DNA from: Thiogranum sp.
Lineage (GTDB): Bacteria; Pseudomonadota; Gammaproteobacteria; DSM-19610
Reading direction: 5' to 3'
DNA length: 64,000 nt
Assembly (NCBI GenBank): GCA_030148805.1
Contig: JASBSS010000022.1
Span: forward strand, 62,001 to 126,000
In this document: positions 43,277 through 53,731 of the stretch, piece by piece
Numbering within the stretch: the stretch's first letter is position 1
Layout: each line of letters starts with the position of its first letter
Program-made: the position numbers and the translations under genes
Notes under the pieces: generated by a model
Told to the model about the DNA's origin: nothing
Database searches by the model: none
The model's input: the letters and a program-made list of their open reading frames with translations, nothing else

Positions 43277-43798
43277 TCAGCCGAACAGGGGGATTTCCAA
43301 CGCGGCCAGCGCCACCAGGGTGCCGATGGCCGCGCCGGCCAGCACGTCGCTGGGGTAGTGCAGGCCCAGCACCGGTCGCGACAGACCCACCAGCACCGAG
43401 AATACCGCCAGCGGGGCGGCCAGCGGTGGCACATAGGCGCTGCAGATCAGGGTGAAATTCACCGCGTGCAGGGTGTGCCCCGAGGGGAAACTGAAATGGT
43501 CGAGACTGGCGGTTTTCTGATTCACCCGCGGATGGATGTTGCAAGGACGCTGTCGCGAGGTGGTCTTTTTGAGCACTTTGTAGATCAGCAGGGCTGGGAT
43601 GCCGGCGACCAGCATATGCAGGCTTGCCAACAGACCCGCGTGGCCGTGGAACGCCGGCAACCATAGCATCAGGCTGTACCAGCACACGCCGTTGCCCAGC
43701 CGGCTGACGGCACGAAAGAACCATTCCGCGGTGCGATGGGTGCTGATTCGATTGCAATGAATGCAGAGATTGAGATCGAGCTGATACAGCCGGTTCAT
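43277..43798 (-). CDS. PAP2-superfamily membrane phosphatase
   Basis: A 173-residue membrane protein with the three PAP2 motifs: K-x6-RP (KKTTSRQRP), PSGH and SR-x5-H-x3-D (SRPVLGLHYPSD). Such proteins dephosphorylate lipid pyrophosphates or lipid phosphates at the periplasmic face; undecaprenyl pyrophosphate is possible. It overlaps the glycosyltransferase stop by 4 bp (ATGA), so the two are coupled; a glycolipid or cell-surface role is plausible. Confidence 0.9.
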   Translation of the reverse strand: MNRLYQLDLNLCIHCNRISTHRTAEWFFRAVSRLGNGVCWYSLMLWLPAFHGHAGLLASLHMLVAGIPALLIYKVLKKTTSRQRPCNIHPRVNQKTASLDHFSFPSGHTLHAVNFTLICSAYVPPLAAPLAVFSVLVGLSRPVLGLHYPSDVLAGAAIGTLVALAALEIPLFG

Positions 43799-44928
43799 TG
43801 CCTCACCTCCTGCTGCAGTAGCCGTTCGAATCGCTGCACGATGCCGTCCCAGCTTAGGCCAAGCGCATAATCGGCGGCGTTGGCGCCGATTTGACGCAGG
43901 TTGGCGATGTCTTCGCAGTGGGCTTCGGCGGCAGCGACGAAAGCGGCCTCGTCGTCTCCGGAGATCAGAATTCCGTTTTCGCCATGGCGCAGGTGCTCAC
44001 CGGCGGCGGCCAGATCGTAGGCGGTGACCGCCAGGCCCGAGGCCATCGCTTCGGTGACTACGTTGCCAAAGGTTTCGCTGCGACTGGGGAACAGAAACAG
44101 ATCGGCGCTGGCGTAATGACGCGCCAGATCCTCCCCCCGCCGCGTACCGCAAAAGAAGATATCGGGGTTGTCCCGGGCCAGGCTGGCGCGCAGCGGCCCG
44201 TCGCCCACCAGCACCAGTCTGGCGGCGGGAACGCGTCTGTTGACGGCGCGAAACGCCGCTACCGCCGTGGCAATATTCTTCTCCGCCGCGATGCGCCCGA
44301 CGTACAGACACACCAGGTCGTCTTCGCCGGCCCCCCATTGCCGACGCAGCGCGAGGTCGCGCCGCTCGGGATGAAAGACCCGGCCGTCGACACCGCGCGG
44401 CAGGACTTCCACGCGACCGAAATCGAGTTGGCGCAACTGTGCGGCCAGCTTTGCGGTCGGTACCAGGGTGCAGCCGGTGCGCCGGTGCAGCCGTCGCAGG
44501 TAGGTGAGGATGAGCGGTTCGAGCACACTCAGATGGTAGTGGCGGCTGTAGGTATGGAAATTCGTATGGAAGCCGCTCAGGGTACGGATACCCAGGGATC
44601 TGGCGATGCCGGCGGCCGACCACCCGAGCGGCCCTTCGGTGGCGATGTAGACCACGTCGGGCGGTTTGACCTGCCAGTTCCCGCGCAACAGGCCGCCGGC
44701 GGGAAAGCCAAAACGCAGGTCGCGGTACATCGGCAGCTGCATGCCCGTGCACAGGTGCTCGGCATAGTGGCCATTGACCCGCGGTTGCTCGTCGGGCCGC
44801 TGGCGGGGACGAAACACCTCCACCGTCCACCCCCGATTGAGCAGACCGTCGACCAGTTTTCCCAGCGTCATGGCCACGCCGTTGACTTCGGGAGCGTAGG
44901 TCTCGGTCACAAAAGCGATATGTCGCAC
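43795..44928 (-). CDS. Glycosyltransferase family 1/4 (GT-B)
   Basis: A 377-residue GT-B enzyme: an N-terminal acceptor domain (TETYAPEVNGVAMTLGKLVDGL) and a C-terminal donor domain (VGRIAAEKNIATAVAAF, FPSRSETFGNVVTEAMASGLAV) with the E-x7-E motif of GT4. The N terminus resembles GDP-mannose-dependent mannosyltransferases that act on diacylglycerol or glucuronyl acceptors. The acceptor is unknown here. It is the first gene of a seven-gene run; a 79-bp gap separates it from the phosphatase gene. Confidence 0.88.
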   Translation of the reverse strand: MRHIAFVTETYAPEVNGVAMTLGKLVDGLLNRGWTVEVFRPRQRPDEQPRVNGHYAEHLCTGMQLPMYRDLRFGFPAGGLLRGNWQVKPPDVVYIATEGPLGWSAAGIARSLGIRTLSGFHTNFHTYSRHYHLSVLEPLILTYLRRLHRRTGCTLVPTAKLAAQLRQLDFGRVEVLPRGVDGRVFHPERRDLALRRQWGAGEDDLVCLYVGRIAAEKNIATAVAAFRAVNRRVPAARLVLVGDGPLRASLARDNPDIFFCGTRRGEDLARHYASADLFLFPSRSETFGNVVTEAMASGLAVTAYDLAAAGEHLRHGENGILISGDDEAAFVAAAEAHCEDIANLRQIGANAADYALGLSWDGIVQRFERLLQQEVRQ

Positions 44929-45007
44929 AGCACACGCCTGTCGCGGATCTTGGCGCGGTCAGTGTCGGTGCTCGGTGTGACTGTTATGTGTAGATTGCGT
45001 GAACTGT

Positions 45008-45706
45008 TTATGACAGCCAGGTCAGGATCTCGCCGGGGGTGCGAATCATGGCGCTGGCGCCCCAGGTTTCCGGGCGGTCGTCGGCGAGCAGGTAGCCAAA
45101 CAGCGCGACCAGGGTGGTCATGCCGGCGGCCCGGCCGGCGCGAATGTCGCGTTCGGCGTCGCCGACATAGAGGCAAGCCTGCGGCTGGGCCTGTATCTGC
45201 CGGCAGGCGTGCAACAAGGGCGCGGGGTGGGGCTTGCGTTGTTCCAGCGTATCGCCGCAGACCACGACCGCGACCCGCCGGTGCAACTCCAGCGCCCGCA
45301 GCAGCGGTTCGGTCAACCAGGTGGGTTTGTTGGTGACGATGCCCCAGCGCAGTCCGCGGCGCTCGATCTCATCCAGGACCTCGTCCATACCCGGAAACAG
45401 CTTCGTCTGGCGGGCGATGTTGTTGGCGTAGTATTCCAGGAACTGCTGGCGCAACGGCTCAAAGCGCGGCTGCTCGGGTTTGATGCCGAAGCCGAGTTCG
45501 ATCAGGGCGTTGCCGCCGTGCGAGACCACGGGCCGAATCGCTTCGAAGGGCAGCGCGGCGGCCCCGTTGGCCACCATGACGGCATTGAGGGCGGCCGCGA
45601 GATCGGCCGCGGTGTCCAGCAGTGTGCCGTCCAGATCGAACAGTACCGTCGTCCAGGGGGAGTCAGTCAGCTTTCTTGAACCAGGCAAGGTAATTGACGT
45701 CGACAT
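45008..45706 (-). CDS. mupP: HAD phosphatase, phosphoglycolate phosphatase (Gph) family, probable MupP
   Basis: A 232-residue HAD-IA hydrolase with motif [11 protein letters not shown], motif II VTNK, motif III K-P-H-P and motif IV GDAERD. By family it could be phosphoglycolate phosphatase (Gph), but its place after mtaD and ubiG in a Pseudomonas-like order suggests MupP, the N-acetylmuramic acid 6-phosphate phosphatase of cell-wall recycling. I infer the latter from synteny. The ATG used overlaps ubiG by 44 bp; a later non-ATG start near 45670 is possible. Confidence 0.8.
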   Translation of the reverse strand: MSTSITLPGSRKLTDSPWTTVLFDLDGTLLDTAADLAAALNAVMVANGAAALPFEAIRPVVSHGGNALIELGFGIKPEQPRFEPLRQQFLEYYANNIARQTKLFPGMDEVLDEIERRGLRWGIVTNKPTWLTEPLLRALELHRRVAVVVCGDTLEQRKPHPAPLLHACRQIQAQPQACLYVGDAERDIRAGRAAGMTTLVALFGYLLADDRPETWGASAMIRTPGEILTWLS

Positions 45707-46373
45707 TGCGCTCCAGGCGGTAGCGCGCGGTCAGCGGGTTGTAACTCATCCCGGTGAGCTCCTGCAGGCGCAGTCCGGCGACTCGCGCCCAGCGTTCCAG
45801 CTCCGAGGGCCGGATGAATCTCGCGTACTCATGGGTGCCCCGAGGCAGCAGACGCAGTACGTATTCCGCACCGACGATGGCCAGCAGATAGGCCTTGGGG
45901 TTGCGGTTGATGGTGGAGAAGAAGACATCGCCGCCCGGTGTCACCAGCTCGGCGCAGGCGCGGATCACCGAGGCGGGCTCGGGTACGTGTTCGAGCATTT
46001 CCATGCAGGTGCAGACAGAATAGGCCGCGGGTTGCTCGGCGGCCATCTGTTCGGCGGTCTTGAGCTGGTAGTCGACCGCGACGCCGGATTCGTGCTGGTG
46101 CAGCCGCGCCACGCTCAAGGGGGCTTCGCCCATGTCGATGCCGGTGACCTCGGCGCCGAGCGCGGCCATGCCCTCGGAGAGCAGCCCGCCGCCGCAGCCG
46201 ACATCGATGACCCGCCGGCCTTCGAGCGGCGCGCGGGCGTCGATATAACCCAGACGCAGGGGGTTGATATCGTGCAGCGGCTTGAATTCGCTGCCCGGAT
46301 CCCACCAGCGCGAGGCCAGTTCCTCGAACTTGCTGATCTCGGCCTGATCGACGTTGTCGTTAGCTTGTGCCAT
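45663..46373 (-). CDS. ubiG: Ubiquinone biosynthesis O-methyltransferase UbiG
   Basis: A 236-residue SAM-dependent methyltransferase performing both O-methylation steps in ubiquinone synthesis. Visible are the SAM motif [16 protein letters not shown], the substrate region [28 protein letters not shown] near the N terminus and EMLEHVPEP. The length fits UbiG (about 240). It is 43 bp after mtaD. Presence of ubiquinone synthesis suggests aerobic respiration with ubiquinone as the electron acceptor of the sulfur pathway. Confidence 0.95.
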   Translation of the reverse strand: MAQANDNVDQAEISKFEELASRWWDPGSEFKPLHDINPLRLGYIDARAPLEGRRVIDVGCGGGLLSEGMAALGAEVTGIDMGEAPLSVARLHQHESGVAVDYQLKTAEQMAAEQPAAYSVCTCMEMLEHVPEPASVIRACAELVTPGGDVFFSTINRNPKAYLLAIVGAEYVLRLLPRGTHEYARFIRPSELERWARVAGLRLQELTGMSYNPLTARYRLERNVDVNYLAWFKKAD

Positions 46374-46416
46374 GAAGACAAGATACCGGGGGCGCGGGCG
46401 CGCGGCAAGGAGGTCC

Positions 46417-47754
46417 TCAGCCCGGATCGCGCGCGGCGTCGGCCGCCGCGATCCGCGCCTGCCAGGCGTCGGCGCGCTGCAACACTTCGGTCAGGTTCAA
46501 TTGCGTCAGCCGGCGCTCCTGCAGCAGCCGTTGTCCGGCCACCCACACGTCGCTGACCTGCTCGCGTCCGGCGGCGTAGACCAGCTGCGAAATCGGGTCG
46601 TACAGAGGCCGGGTTTCCAGCGCGCCCAGGTCGACGGCAGTGATATCGGCCCACTTGCCCTCGCGCAGCGAGCCGATGGCTTCGCCCAGCCCGAGCGCGC
46701 GGGCGCCGTTGAGGGTCGCCATGGCCAGCACGTCGCAGGCCGGCAGGGCGCTGGCGTCGCCGTGCACGGCCTTGGCCAGCAGCGCGGCGGTGCGCATTTC
46801 GCCGAGCATGTCCAGGTCGTTGTTGCTGGCCGCCCCGTCGGTGCCGAGCGCGACATTGATGCCGGCCTCCAGGCACTTCTGCACCTGGCAGAAGCCGCTG
46901 GCCAGCTTGAGGTTGGATTCCGGACAGTGCACGATGGTTGCGCCGCTGTCGGCGACCAACTGGCGTTCGTCATCGCTGACGTGGGTCATGTGCACGGCGA
47001 GCAGCGAGGGCGACAACAGCCCCAACTCGTGCAGTCGCTGCAGGGGTCGCTTGCCGAAGCTCGCCACGCTGTCGCTGATCTCGCCGGCGGTCTCGTGCAC
47101 GTGCATGTGCAACGGCAGATCGAGCTCGTCGGCCAGCACCTGCACGCGGCGTAAGGGCGCGTCGGAAACCGTGTAGGGCGCGTGCGGCGCGAAACTACAG
47201 CGGATCAGCGGGTGGTGCTTGTATTCATCGTGCAGCGCCAGCCCCTTGGCCAGATACTCGTCGGCATCCCCCGCGTAGGCCGTGGGGAAATCGATCAGGA
47301 TCATGCCGGCGCACAGGCGCATACCGGCGCCGGCGGCGACGCGGGCACTGACTTCGGGAAAGAAATACATGTCGTTGAAGCAGGTGGTGCCGCCGCGCAG
47401 CATTTCCGCAATCGCCAGCTGGGTGCCGTCGTGCACGAACTGTTCGCCGACCCATTGTTGCTCGGCCGGCCAGATATGCCCCTGCAACCATTGCATCAGC
47501 GGCAGGTCGTCGGCGATGCCCCGCAGCAGATTCATCGCCGCGTGGGTGTGCGCGTTGACCAGGCCGGGAATCAGCGCGTGGCGCTCCAGGGTCGCTTCGT
47601 TGCGGGCCTGGAAACCGCGCCGGGCCTCGGCGCGCGGCAGCAACGCCACGATGCGCCCCTCGTCGATCGCCACGCTGTGGTGATCGAGCACCGTGCCGCG
47701 AGGTTCCACCGGAATCACCCAGCGGGCGTGCAACAGGGTTTCAACGTTTCTCAT
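46417..47754 (-). CDS. mtaD: TRZ/ATZ family amidohydrolase, methylthioadenosine/SAH deaminase MtaD
   Basis: A 445-residue metal-dependent amidohydrolase. Metal ligands are in [19 protein letters not shown], and HMTHVSD, with the catalytic D in [14 protein letters not shown]. In Pseudomonas the homologue deaminates methylthioadenosine, feeding the MtnP/MtnA methionine-salvage route, and mtnA lies nearby here on the opposite strand. Substrate could also include S-adenosylhomocysteine. It is 58 bp after mscS and before ubiG. Confidence 0.9.
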   Translation of the reverse strand: MRNVETLLHARWVIPVEPRGTVLDHHSVAIDEGRIVALLPRAEARRGFQARNEATLERHALIPGLVNAHTHAAMNLLRGIADDLPLMQWLQGHIWPAEQQWVGEQFVHDGTQLAIAEMLRGGTTCFNDMYFFPEVSARVAAGAGMRLCAGMILIDFPTAYAGDADEYLAKGLALHDEYKHHPLIRCSFAPHAPYTVSDAPLRRVQVLADELDLPLHMHVHETAGEISDSVASFGKRPLQRLHELGLLSPSLLAVHMTHVSDDERQLVADSGATIVHCPESNLKLASGFCQVQKCLEAGINVALGTDGAASNNDLDMLGEMRTAALLAKAVHGDASALPACDVLAMATLNGARALGLGEAIGSLREGKWADITAVDLGALETRPLYDPISQLVYAAGREQVSDVWVAGQRLLQERRLTQLNLTEVLQRADAWQARIAAADAARDPG

Positions 47755-47812
47755 CGTCCACCTGTACGGTCGTTACCGCCGCGCGCGGGGGCACACAGCG
47801 CCGAGACCGCGT

Positions 47813-48652
47813 TCACTGCGCTTGCTCGGTCTGATAAAGATGCACGTCGCGCTGCGGGTAGGGAATACTGATACCGTTGGCGTCGAAGGCCAGCTTGATC
47901 TTCTCCAGCAGGTCGGCGCGCACCGGCCAATAGTCGCCGCTGTTCACCCAGGGACGGACGTTGAAATTCACGCTGCTGTCGCCCAGCTCGGCCAGGGCGA
48001 TGGCCGGCGGCGGGTCGGCGAGAATGCGCTCGTCCTGTTGCAGAATATCCCCCATGATCTGCTTGGCCTTGGCAATGTCGTCGTCGTAGCCGATGCCGAA
48101 CACCAGGTCGATGCGCCGGGTCGGTTTGGCCGAGTAATTGGTGATGGTGCCGTCGTAGATCTGGCTGTTGGGAACGATCACGGCGCGATTGTCGCCGGTG
48201 CGCAGCAGGGTGGCGAACATGCGCACCTCCTCCACCACGCCGCCGGTGCCCCCGGCCTCGATATAGTCGCCGACCTTGAACGGCCGGAACAGGATGATCA
48301 TCACGCCCGAGGAAAAGTTGGCCAGGGAGTCCTTCAGCGCCAGGCCTACGGCCAGACCGGCGGCACCGAAAATCGCCAGCAGCGAGGTGGTCTGGATCCC
48401 GACGTGGTCGAGGGTGGCCAGCACCACCGCCACCAGCAGCACCAGATAGACGATATTGGCGAGAAAGGCGATCAGCATCTGGTCGAGGCCGCCGCGCGTC
48501 ATCATCCGGCGCGACAGCCCGGTGAGCCATTTCGCGATCCAGCGCCCGACCAGGAAGATGAGTATGGCCACGACAATGCGTATGCCCCAGGGGATGAGCA
48601 GCGACTCGATAATGGCCGGATCGGTCCAGTCGACGTTGGATAAGGCTTCCAT
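47813..48652 (-). CDS. mscS: Small-conductance mechanosensitive channel MscS
   Basis: A 279-residue inner-membrane channel: three membrane helices (about 23-45, 62-82, 90-115), the glycine/alanine-rich pore helix [24 protein letters not shown], then the beta domain ([41 protein letters not shown]) and vestibule. Length fits E. coli MscS (286). It opens on membrane tension and protects against hypoosmotic shock. The ATG at 48652 has GAGGAG upstream; an open frame continuing beyond it on the minus strand is antisense to mtnA and not coding. First gene of mscS-mtaD-ubiG-mupP. Confidence 0.95.
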   Translation of the reverse strand: MEALSNVDWTDPAIIESLLIPWGIRIVVAILIFLVGRWIAKWLTGLSRRMMTRGGLDQMLIAFLANIVYLVLLVAVVLATLDHVGIQTTSLLAIFGAAGLAVGLALKDSLANFSSGVMIILFRPFKVGDYIEAGGTGGVVEEVRMFATLLRTGDNRAVIVPNSQIYDGTITNYSAKPTRRIDLVFGIGYDDDIAKAKQIMGDILQQDERILADPPPAIALAELGDSSVNFNVRPWVNSGDYWPVRADLLEKIKLAFDANGISIPYPQRDVHLYQTEQAQ

Positions 48653-48713
48653 AAAGCAGAACTCCTCGCGGATATTGAGCGACAGGCCCGAGTAGAACGT
48701 GAATCGGTTTCGC

Positions 48714-48744
48714 TTGCAAGCCGCGACCGCCGCTGCGGTACAAT
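48714..48744 (+). promoter_or_regulatory. Promoter of mtnA, possibly giving a leaderless mRNA
   Basis: TTGCAA (48714-48719) and TACAAT (48739-48744) with a long 19-bp spacer. The -10 ends 7 bp before the ATG at 48752, so transcription would begin at or next to the start codon. No Shine-Dalgarno sequence is present. Confidence 0.45.
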
Positions 48745-48751
48745 CGCAGGC

Positions 48752-49792
48752 ATGGACGACCAACACGATTCCGTACGCGCCGTTTATTGGGAAGACGACG
48801 CCTTGCACCTGCTCGACCAGCGACGCCTGCCGGCGCAGGAACACTGGCTGCAACCGGCGGACTGTCAGGCGGTGGCCGCGGCGATCCGCGACATGGTGGT
48901 GCGCGGCGCGCCGGCCATTGGCATCGCGGCGGCCTACGGGGCGGTGATCGCGGCGCGTGCGCGCTACCGCGCCGCCCCCGCTGCCTGGCGAGACCCGCTG
49001 CGGGCCGACCTGGAGACCTTGCGCCAGGCGCGACCCACGGCGGTGAATCTGGCCTGGGCGCTGGAGCGGGTGGCCGCGCGCCTCGAGGACTTGCGGGGTG
49101 ATCCGGAACCGGCGCTGCTGGCGCTGGCGCGAGACATTCATCGGCAAGACGTCGCCGCCAACCGCCGCATGGGGGAGTTGGGGGCGGCGCTGATCGAGGC
49201 CGGCAGCGGCGTGCTGACGCATTGCAACACCGGCTCGTTGGCCACGGGCGGTTACGGCACCGCCCTGGGGGTGATCCGCAGCGCCTGGCGCGCGGCGAAA
49301 CTGAGCGCGGTGTTCGCCGACGAGACCCGCCCCTGGTTGCAGGGCGCGCGCCTGACCGCCTGGGAACTGGTTCGCGATGCCATCCCCGTCAAACTGGTGG
49401 TGGACGCCGCCGCGGCGCACCTGATGCAATCCGCTCAGGTGCAGTGGCTGATCGTGGGCGCCGACCGCATTGCGGCCAATGGCGACGTCGCCAACAAGAT
49501 CGGTACCTGCACGGCGGCGGTGGTCGCGCGCCACTACGGCGTGAAGGTGATGGTGGTCGCGCCCGCCTCGAGCGTCGACCTGCGCACCCCCTGTGGGGCC
49601 GACATCCCCATCGAGCAGCGGCCGCCGGCCGAGGTGTTGCAGTTGGCCGGCGCCCCGGTGGCCGCTGCCGGCGCCGACGCCTGGAACCCGGCGTTCGACA
49701 TCACCCCGGCGTCGCTGATCGACGCCATTGTCACCGAACGGGGTGTGGTATTGCGGCCGGATCGGGAAAAAATGACAGCGCTAATGAGCTGA
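48752..49792 (+). CDS. mtnA: Methylthioribose-1-phosphate isomerase MtnA
   Basis: A 346-residue aldose-ketose isomerase of methionine salvage, converting 5-methylthioribose-1-phosphate to methylthioribulose-1-phosphate. Visible signatures are [33 protein letters not shown] (catalytic Cys), [19 protein letters not shown] and [18 protein letters not shown] (catalytic Asp). Length matches the family (about 345-360). It is divergent from mscS (99 bp) and 160 bp upstream of gyrA. Confidence 0.96.
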   Translation: MDDQHDSVRAVYWEDDALHLLDQRRLPAQEHWLQPADCQAVAAAIRDMVVRGAPAIGIAAAYGAVIAARARYRAAPAAWRDPLRADLETLRQARPTAVNLAWALERVAARLEDLRGDPEPALLALARDIHRQDVAANRRMGELGAALIEAGSGVLTHCNTGSLATGGYGTALGVIRSAWRAAKLSAVFADETRPWLQGARLTAWELVRDAIPVKLVVDAAAAHLMQSAQVQWLIVGADRIAANGDVANKIGTCTAAVVARHYGVKVMVVAPASSVDLRTPCGADIPIEQRPPAEVLQLAGAPVAAAGADAWNPAFDITPASLIDAIVTERGVVLRPDREKMTALMS

Positions 49793-49875
49793 CGAAAAAT
49801 TGACGACATGCGGCTGAGAGCGATTCTGAGCCGATTTGAGCCCCCTTCGGCTGGATGCGGTACCCCCCGGCCCTG

Positions 49876-49884
49876 TGCTATTAT
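49876..49884 (+). promoter_or_regulatory. Extended -10 promoter element upstream of gyrA
   Basis: TGC-TATTAT at 49876-49884 is an extended -10 element; the -35 region (about 49856-49861) is weak, as expected for extended -10 promoters. It lies about 70 bp before the gyrA ATG. Confidence 0.4.
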
Positions 49885-49952
49885 GCCGCTTTTACGCGCT
49901 CAGAGTATCTGGCGCCCACTACCGGCGCCACCGCGCCTGACACTGGATAAGC

Positions 49953-52505
49953 ATGGCCGATTTCGCCAAAGAAGTCCTTCCCGTCAATCTGGAAGACGAA
50001 ATGCGTCAGTCCTACCTGGATTACGCCATGAGCGTGATCGTGGGGCGCGCGCTTCCGGATGTCCGCGACGGTCTCAAACCGGTCCATCGTCGCGTGCTCT
50101 TCGCCATGAGCGAGCTGGGCAACGACTGGAACAAGCCCTATAAGAAATCCGCCCGCGTGGTCGGTGACGTCATCGGTAAATATCATCCGCACGGCGACAC
50201 CGCGGTCTACGACACCATCGTGCGCATGGCGCAGCCGTTCTCCCTGCGCTACATGCTCGTCGATGGCCAGGGCAACTTCGGCTCGGTGGACGGCGATTCG
50301 CCGGCGGCGATGCGTTACACCGAAGTGCGCATGGCCAGGATCGCGCACGAACTGCTGGCGGACCTGGATCGCGAAACCGTCGACTTCGTGCCCAACTACG
50401 ACGAGTCGGAATCCGAGCCCTCGGTCTTCCCCACGCGTATTCCCAACCTGCTGGTCAACGGCTCGGCGGGGATCGCGGTGGGCATGGCCACCAATATCCC
50501 GCCGCACAACCTCACCGAGGTGGTCAACGGTTGTATCGCCTTGATCGACAATCCGGAGCTCTCGCTCAAGGAGCTGATCGAATACATCCCGGGTCCCGAT
50601 TTTCCCACCGCCGCCTTCATCAATGGGGTGCGCGGTATCCACGAGGCCTATGCCACCGGTCGGGGGCGGGTGTATATCCGCGCCCGCTCGCACATCGAGG
50701 GCGAGGAGGGCGCGCGCCAGACGATCGTGGTCACCGAACTGCCGTATCAGGTGAACAAGGCGCGCTTGCTGGAGAAGATCGCCGAGCTGGTCAAGGACAA
50801 GAAGATCGACGGTATCAGCCAGTTGCGCGACGAGTCCGACAAGGACGGGATGCGCATGGTGATCGAGTTGAAACGCGGCGAAGTCGCCGAGGTGGTGCTG
50901 AACAACCTCTATCAGCACACCCAGCTGCAAAGCGTGTTTGGCATCAACATGGTCGCCCTGGTCGACGGTCAGCCACGGCTGTTGAACCTCAAGGAGGTGT
51001 TGCAGGCCTTCGTCCGCCACCGCCGCGAGGTGGTCACCCGGCGCACCGTTTTCGACCTGCGCAAGGCGCGTGAGCGGGCGCACATCTTGGAAGGTCTGGC
51101 CGTCGCCCTGGCCAACATCGACGAGGTCATCGCGCTGATCAAGGCGTCCACGAGCCGCGCCGAGGCGCGCGAGGAACTGGTGCGGCGCGAGTGGCAGCCC
51201 GGGATCGTCACCGAGCTGTTGCAGCGCTCGGGCAGCGAGGCCTCGCGCCCCGACGGCCTGGACGCGGCCTTTGGCTATCAGGGCGAGATCTATCGCTTGT
51301 CCGAGACCCAGGCCCAGGCCATTCTCGATCTGCGCCTGCACCAGCTCACCGGGCTGGAGCAGACCAAGATCGTCGATGAATACCGCGAGGTGATCGAGCG
51401 TATCGATGACCTGCTGGACATCCTCAACAATCCCGATCGGCTGATGCAGGTCATCCGCGACGAGCTGGTCGAGGTACGCGAGCAATACGGCGACGCGCGG
51501 CGCACCGAGATTCTGGTCGATCAGCTCGATCTGACCATGGAGGATCTGATCACCGAGGAGGACGTGGTGGTGACGCTGTCGCATTCCGGTTACGCCAAGT
51601 CGCAGCCGTTGTCGGACTACCGCGCCCAGCGCCGTGGCGGGCGCGGCAAGGCGGCCACGCGGGTCAAGGAGGAGGACTTCGTCGACAAGCTGTTCATCGC
51701 CAGCACCCACGACACCATTTTGTGTTTCAGCTCGCGCGGCAAGGCCTACTGGCTCAAGGTCTATCAGCTGCCGCAGGCCGGGCGCACGGCGCGCGGCAAG
51801 CCCATTGTCAATCTGTTGCCGCTGGAGGAAGGCGAGCGCATCAACGCCGTGCTGCCGGTGCGCGATTACAGCGAGAACCAGTTCGTCTTCATGGCCACGG
51901 CCCAGGGGACGGTGAAGAAAACCGCGCTGGCCGATTTCTCCCGTCCGCGCAGCAACGGCATCATCGCCGTCGATCTGCGCGACGACGACTATCTGGTCAA
52001 TGTTCAGATCACGGACGGCAACCAGAACGTGATGCTGTTCAGCAATGCCGGCAAGGCGATCCGCTTCAAGGAGGCCGACGTGCGGCCCATGGGGCGCACC
52101 GCCTGCGGCGTACGCGGCATCCGTCTGGGACCGGGACAGAAGGTGATCGCCCTGATCATCGTCGCCGAAGGCTCGGTGTTGACCGCCACGGCCAACGGCT
52201 ATGGCAAACGCACGCCGGTTTCCGACTATCCCATCCATGGGCGTGGCGGCCAGGGGGTGATTTCCATCCAGGGTTCGGAGCGCAACGGCGAGGTGGTCGG
52301 CGCGGTGCTGGTGCGCGACGAAGACGAAATCATGCTCATCAGCAACGGCGGCACGCTGGTGCGCACCCGGGTCAACGAAATCTCCTCCATGGGGCGCAAC
52401 ACCCAGGGCGTGCGCCTGATCAATCTGCACAGCGAGGAGCACCTGGTGGGCGTGGAGCGGGTGGTCGAGGAACAGGACGAAGAGGCCGAGGACGCGGCCG
52501 AATGA
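49953..52505 (+). CDS. gyrA: DNA gyrase subunit A
   Basis: An 850-residue type II topoisomerase subunit. The catalytic tyrosine is Y122 ([10 protein letters not shown]) and the quinolone-determining region reads GDTAVYD at 81-87, so position 83 is Thr (Ser in E. coli) and 87 is Asp. The C-terminal pinwheel has the GyrA-box QRRGGRGK and repeated blades, ending in an acidic tail ([12 protein letters not shown]). It introduces negative supercoils together with GyrB. The plus-strand amino-acid cluster follows 61 bp later. Confidence 0.98.
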   Translation: MADFAKEVLPVNLEDEMRQSYLDYAMSVIVGRALPDVRDGLKPVHRRVLFAMSELGNDWNKPYKKSARVVGDVIGKYHPHGDTAVYDTIVRMAQPFSLRYMLVDGQGNFGSVDGDSPAAMRYTEVRMARIAHELLADLDRETVDFVPNYDESESEPSVFPTRIPNLLVNGSAGIAVGMATNIPPHNLTEVVNGCIALIDNPELSLKELIEYIPGPDFPTAAFINGVRGIHEAYATGRGRVYIRARSHIEGEEGARQTIVVTELPYQVNKARLLEKIAELVKDKKIDGISQLRDESDKDGMRMVIELKRGEVAEVVLNNLYQHTQLQSVFGINMVALVDGQPRLLNLKEVLQAFVRHRREVVTRRTVFDLRKARERAHILEGLAVALANIDEVIALIKASTSRAEAREELVRREWQPGIVTELLQRSGSEASRPDGLDAAFGYQGEIYRLSETQAQAILDLRLHQLTGLEQTKIVDEYREVIERIDDLLDILNNPDRLMQVIRDELVEVREQYGDARRTEILVDQLDLTMEDLITEEDVVVTLSHSGYAKSQPLSDYRAQRRGGRGKAATRVKEEDFVDKLFIASTHDTILCFSSRGKAYWLKVYQLPQAGRTARGKPIVNLLPLEEGERINAVLPVRDYSENQFVFMATAQGTVKKTALADFSRPRSNGIIAVDLRDDDYLVNVQITDGNQNVMLFSNAGKAIRFKEADVRPMGRTACGVRGIRLGPGQKVIALIIVAEGSVLTATANGYGKRTPVSDYPIHGRGGQGVISIQGSERNGEVVGAVLVRDEDEIMLISNGGTLVRTRVNEISSMGRNTQGVRLINLHSEEHLVGVERVVEEQDEEAEDAAE

Positions 52506-52566
52506 AAAGAGCCGGCCTATCCGAACCCGCGCAAGGCAATGAACACATCGTTGGAGTGAGCGACAA

Positions 52567-53646
52567 ATGAAGGTTTACAATTTCAGCGCCGGCCCGGCGG
52601 TACTGCCGGCGGCGGTGCTCGAACAGGCGCGCGAGGAGCTGCTCGACTGGCACGGCAGCGGCATGTCGGTGATGGAAATGAGCCACCGCGGCAAGCAGTT
52701 CATGCAGATCGCCGCCGAGGCCGAGGCGGACCTGCGCGAGCTGATGAAGATACCGGCCAATTACAAGGTGCTGTTCCTGCAAGGCGGCGCGTCCAGTCAG
52801 TTTGCGATGGTCCCGATCAATCTGCTGCGCGGGAAAACCGCTGCCGACTACATCTGGACTGGGGCTTGGGGCAAAAAGGCGATCGCCGAGGCCAAACGCT
52901 ATGCCCGCGTCAATGTCGCCGCGAGCTCCGAAGAGGACGGTTTCAACAGCATTCCCGAGCGTTCCGGCTGGAACTTGGAGGCCGATGCGGCGTATGTGCA
53001 CTACACGCCGAATGAAACCATCGGCGGAGTGGAGTTCCACTGGATCCCCGACGTCGGAGACGTGCCCCTGGTGGCGGATATGTCCTCGACCATTCTGTCG
53101 CGACCGGTGGATGTCAGTCGCTTCGGGGTGATTTACGCCGGGGCGCAGAAGAACATCGGGCCCGCGGGTCTGACGGTGGCGATCGTGCGGGAGGATCTCA
53201 TCGGCCAGCCGCTCGACGGGCAGCCGGCGATGTTCGACTACGCCACCCACGCGGACAACGATTCGATGTACAACACGCCGCCGACCTATGCCTGGTATCT
53301 GGCCGGCTTGGTGTTCAAATGGCTCAAGGAACAGGGCGGCCTGGAGGCGATTTCGGTGATCAATCACCGCAAGGCGCGGTTGCTCTACGATTGCATCGAC
53401 GGCTCCGATTTTTATCGCAACCCGGTGGACGTCAACAGCCGTTCCTGGATGAACGTCCCGTTCACCTTGGCCGATCCGGGCCTCGATGGCACCTTTCTGG
53501 ATGAAGCCGGCGAGGCCGGGTTGGTGTCGCTCAAGGGCCACCGCTCGGTCGGCGGCATGCGTGCCAGCATCTACAACGCCATGCCGGAGGAAGGGGTGCA
53601 GGCGTTGGTGGACTTCATGCGGGATTTTGAGCGCCGTCGAGGCTGA
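52567..53646 (+). CDS. serC: Phosphoserine aminotransferase SerC
   Basis: A 359-residue PLP enzyme transaminating 3-phosphohydroxypyruvate to phosphoserine, and also acting in pyridoxal phosphate synthesis. It begins [19 protein letters not shown] and has HRGKQF; the PLP lysine is in [15 protein letters not shown]. Length is exactly as expected (about 360). TTGGAGTGAGCG precedes the ATG. First gene of the serC-serA-pheA-hisC-tyrA-aroA-cmk-rpsA series. Confidence 0.97.
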   Translation: MKVYNFSAGPAVLPAAVLEQAREELLDWHGSGMSVMEMSHRGKQFMQIAAEAEADLRELMKIPANYKVLFLQGGASSQFAMVPINLLRGKTAADYIWTGAWGKKAIAEAKRYARVNVAASSEEDGFNSIPERSGWNLEADAAYVHYTPNETIGGVEFHWIPDVGDVPLVADMSSTILSRPVDVSRFGVIYAGAQKNIGPAGLTVAIVREDLIGQPLDGQPAMFDYATHADNDSMYNTPPTYAWYLAGLVFKWLKEQGGLEAISVINHRKARLLYDCIDGSDFYRNPVDVNSRSWMNVPFTLADPGLDGTFLDEAGEAGLVSLKGHRSVGGMRASIYNAMPEEGVQALVDFMRDFERRRG

Positions 53647-53731
53647 TCCTCCGCAAACCCAGTGCGCGCGAGGAGGGGGCTGAGCGGGAGGGCTTCGAGG
53701 TCGCGTGGCCGCTTAATTTAGGCTGACAGTT

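Noticed and set aside
48653-49534. N-terminal extension of mscS across mtnA on the minus strand
   Set aside because: MtnA is certain on the plus strand, and MscS starts properly at 48652 with its own ribosome binding site.
50194-50215. GyrA Thr83 as a quinolone-resistance mutation
   Set aside because: Thr at this position is the native residue in several Gammaproteobacteria such as Pseudomonas aeruginosa, so it need not be a mutation.
49881-52442. 853-residue open frame antisense to gyrA
   Set aside because: GyrA is unmistakable on the plus strand; the antisense frame has no domain.
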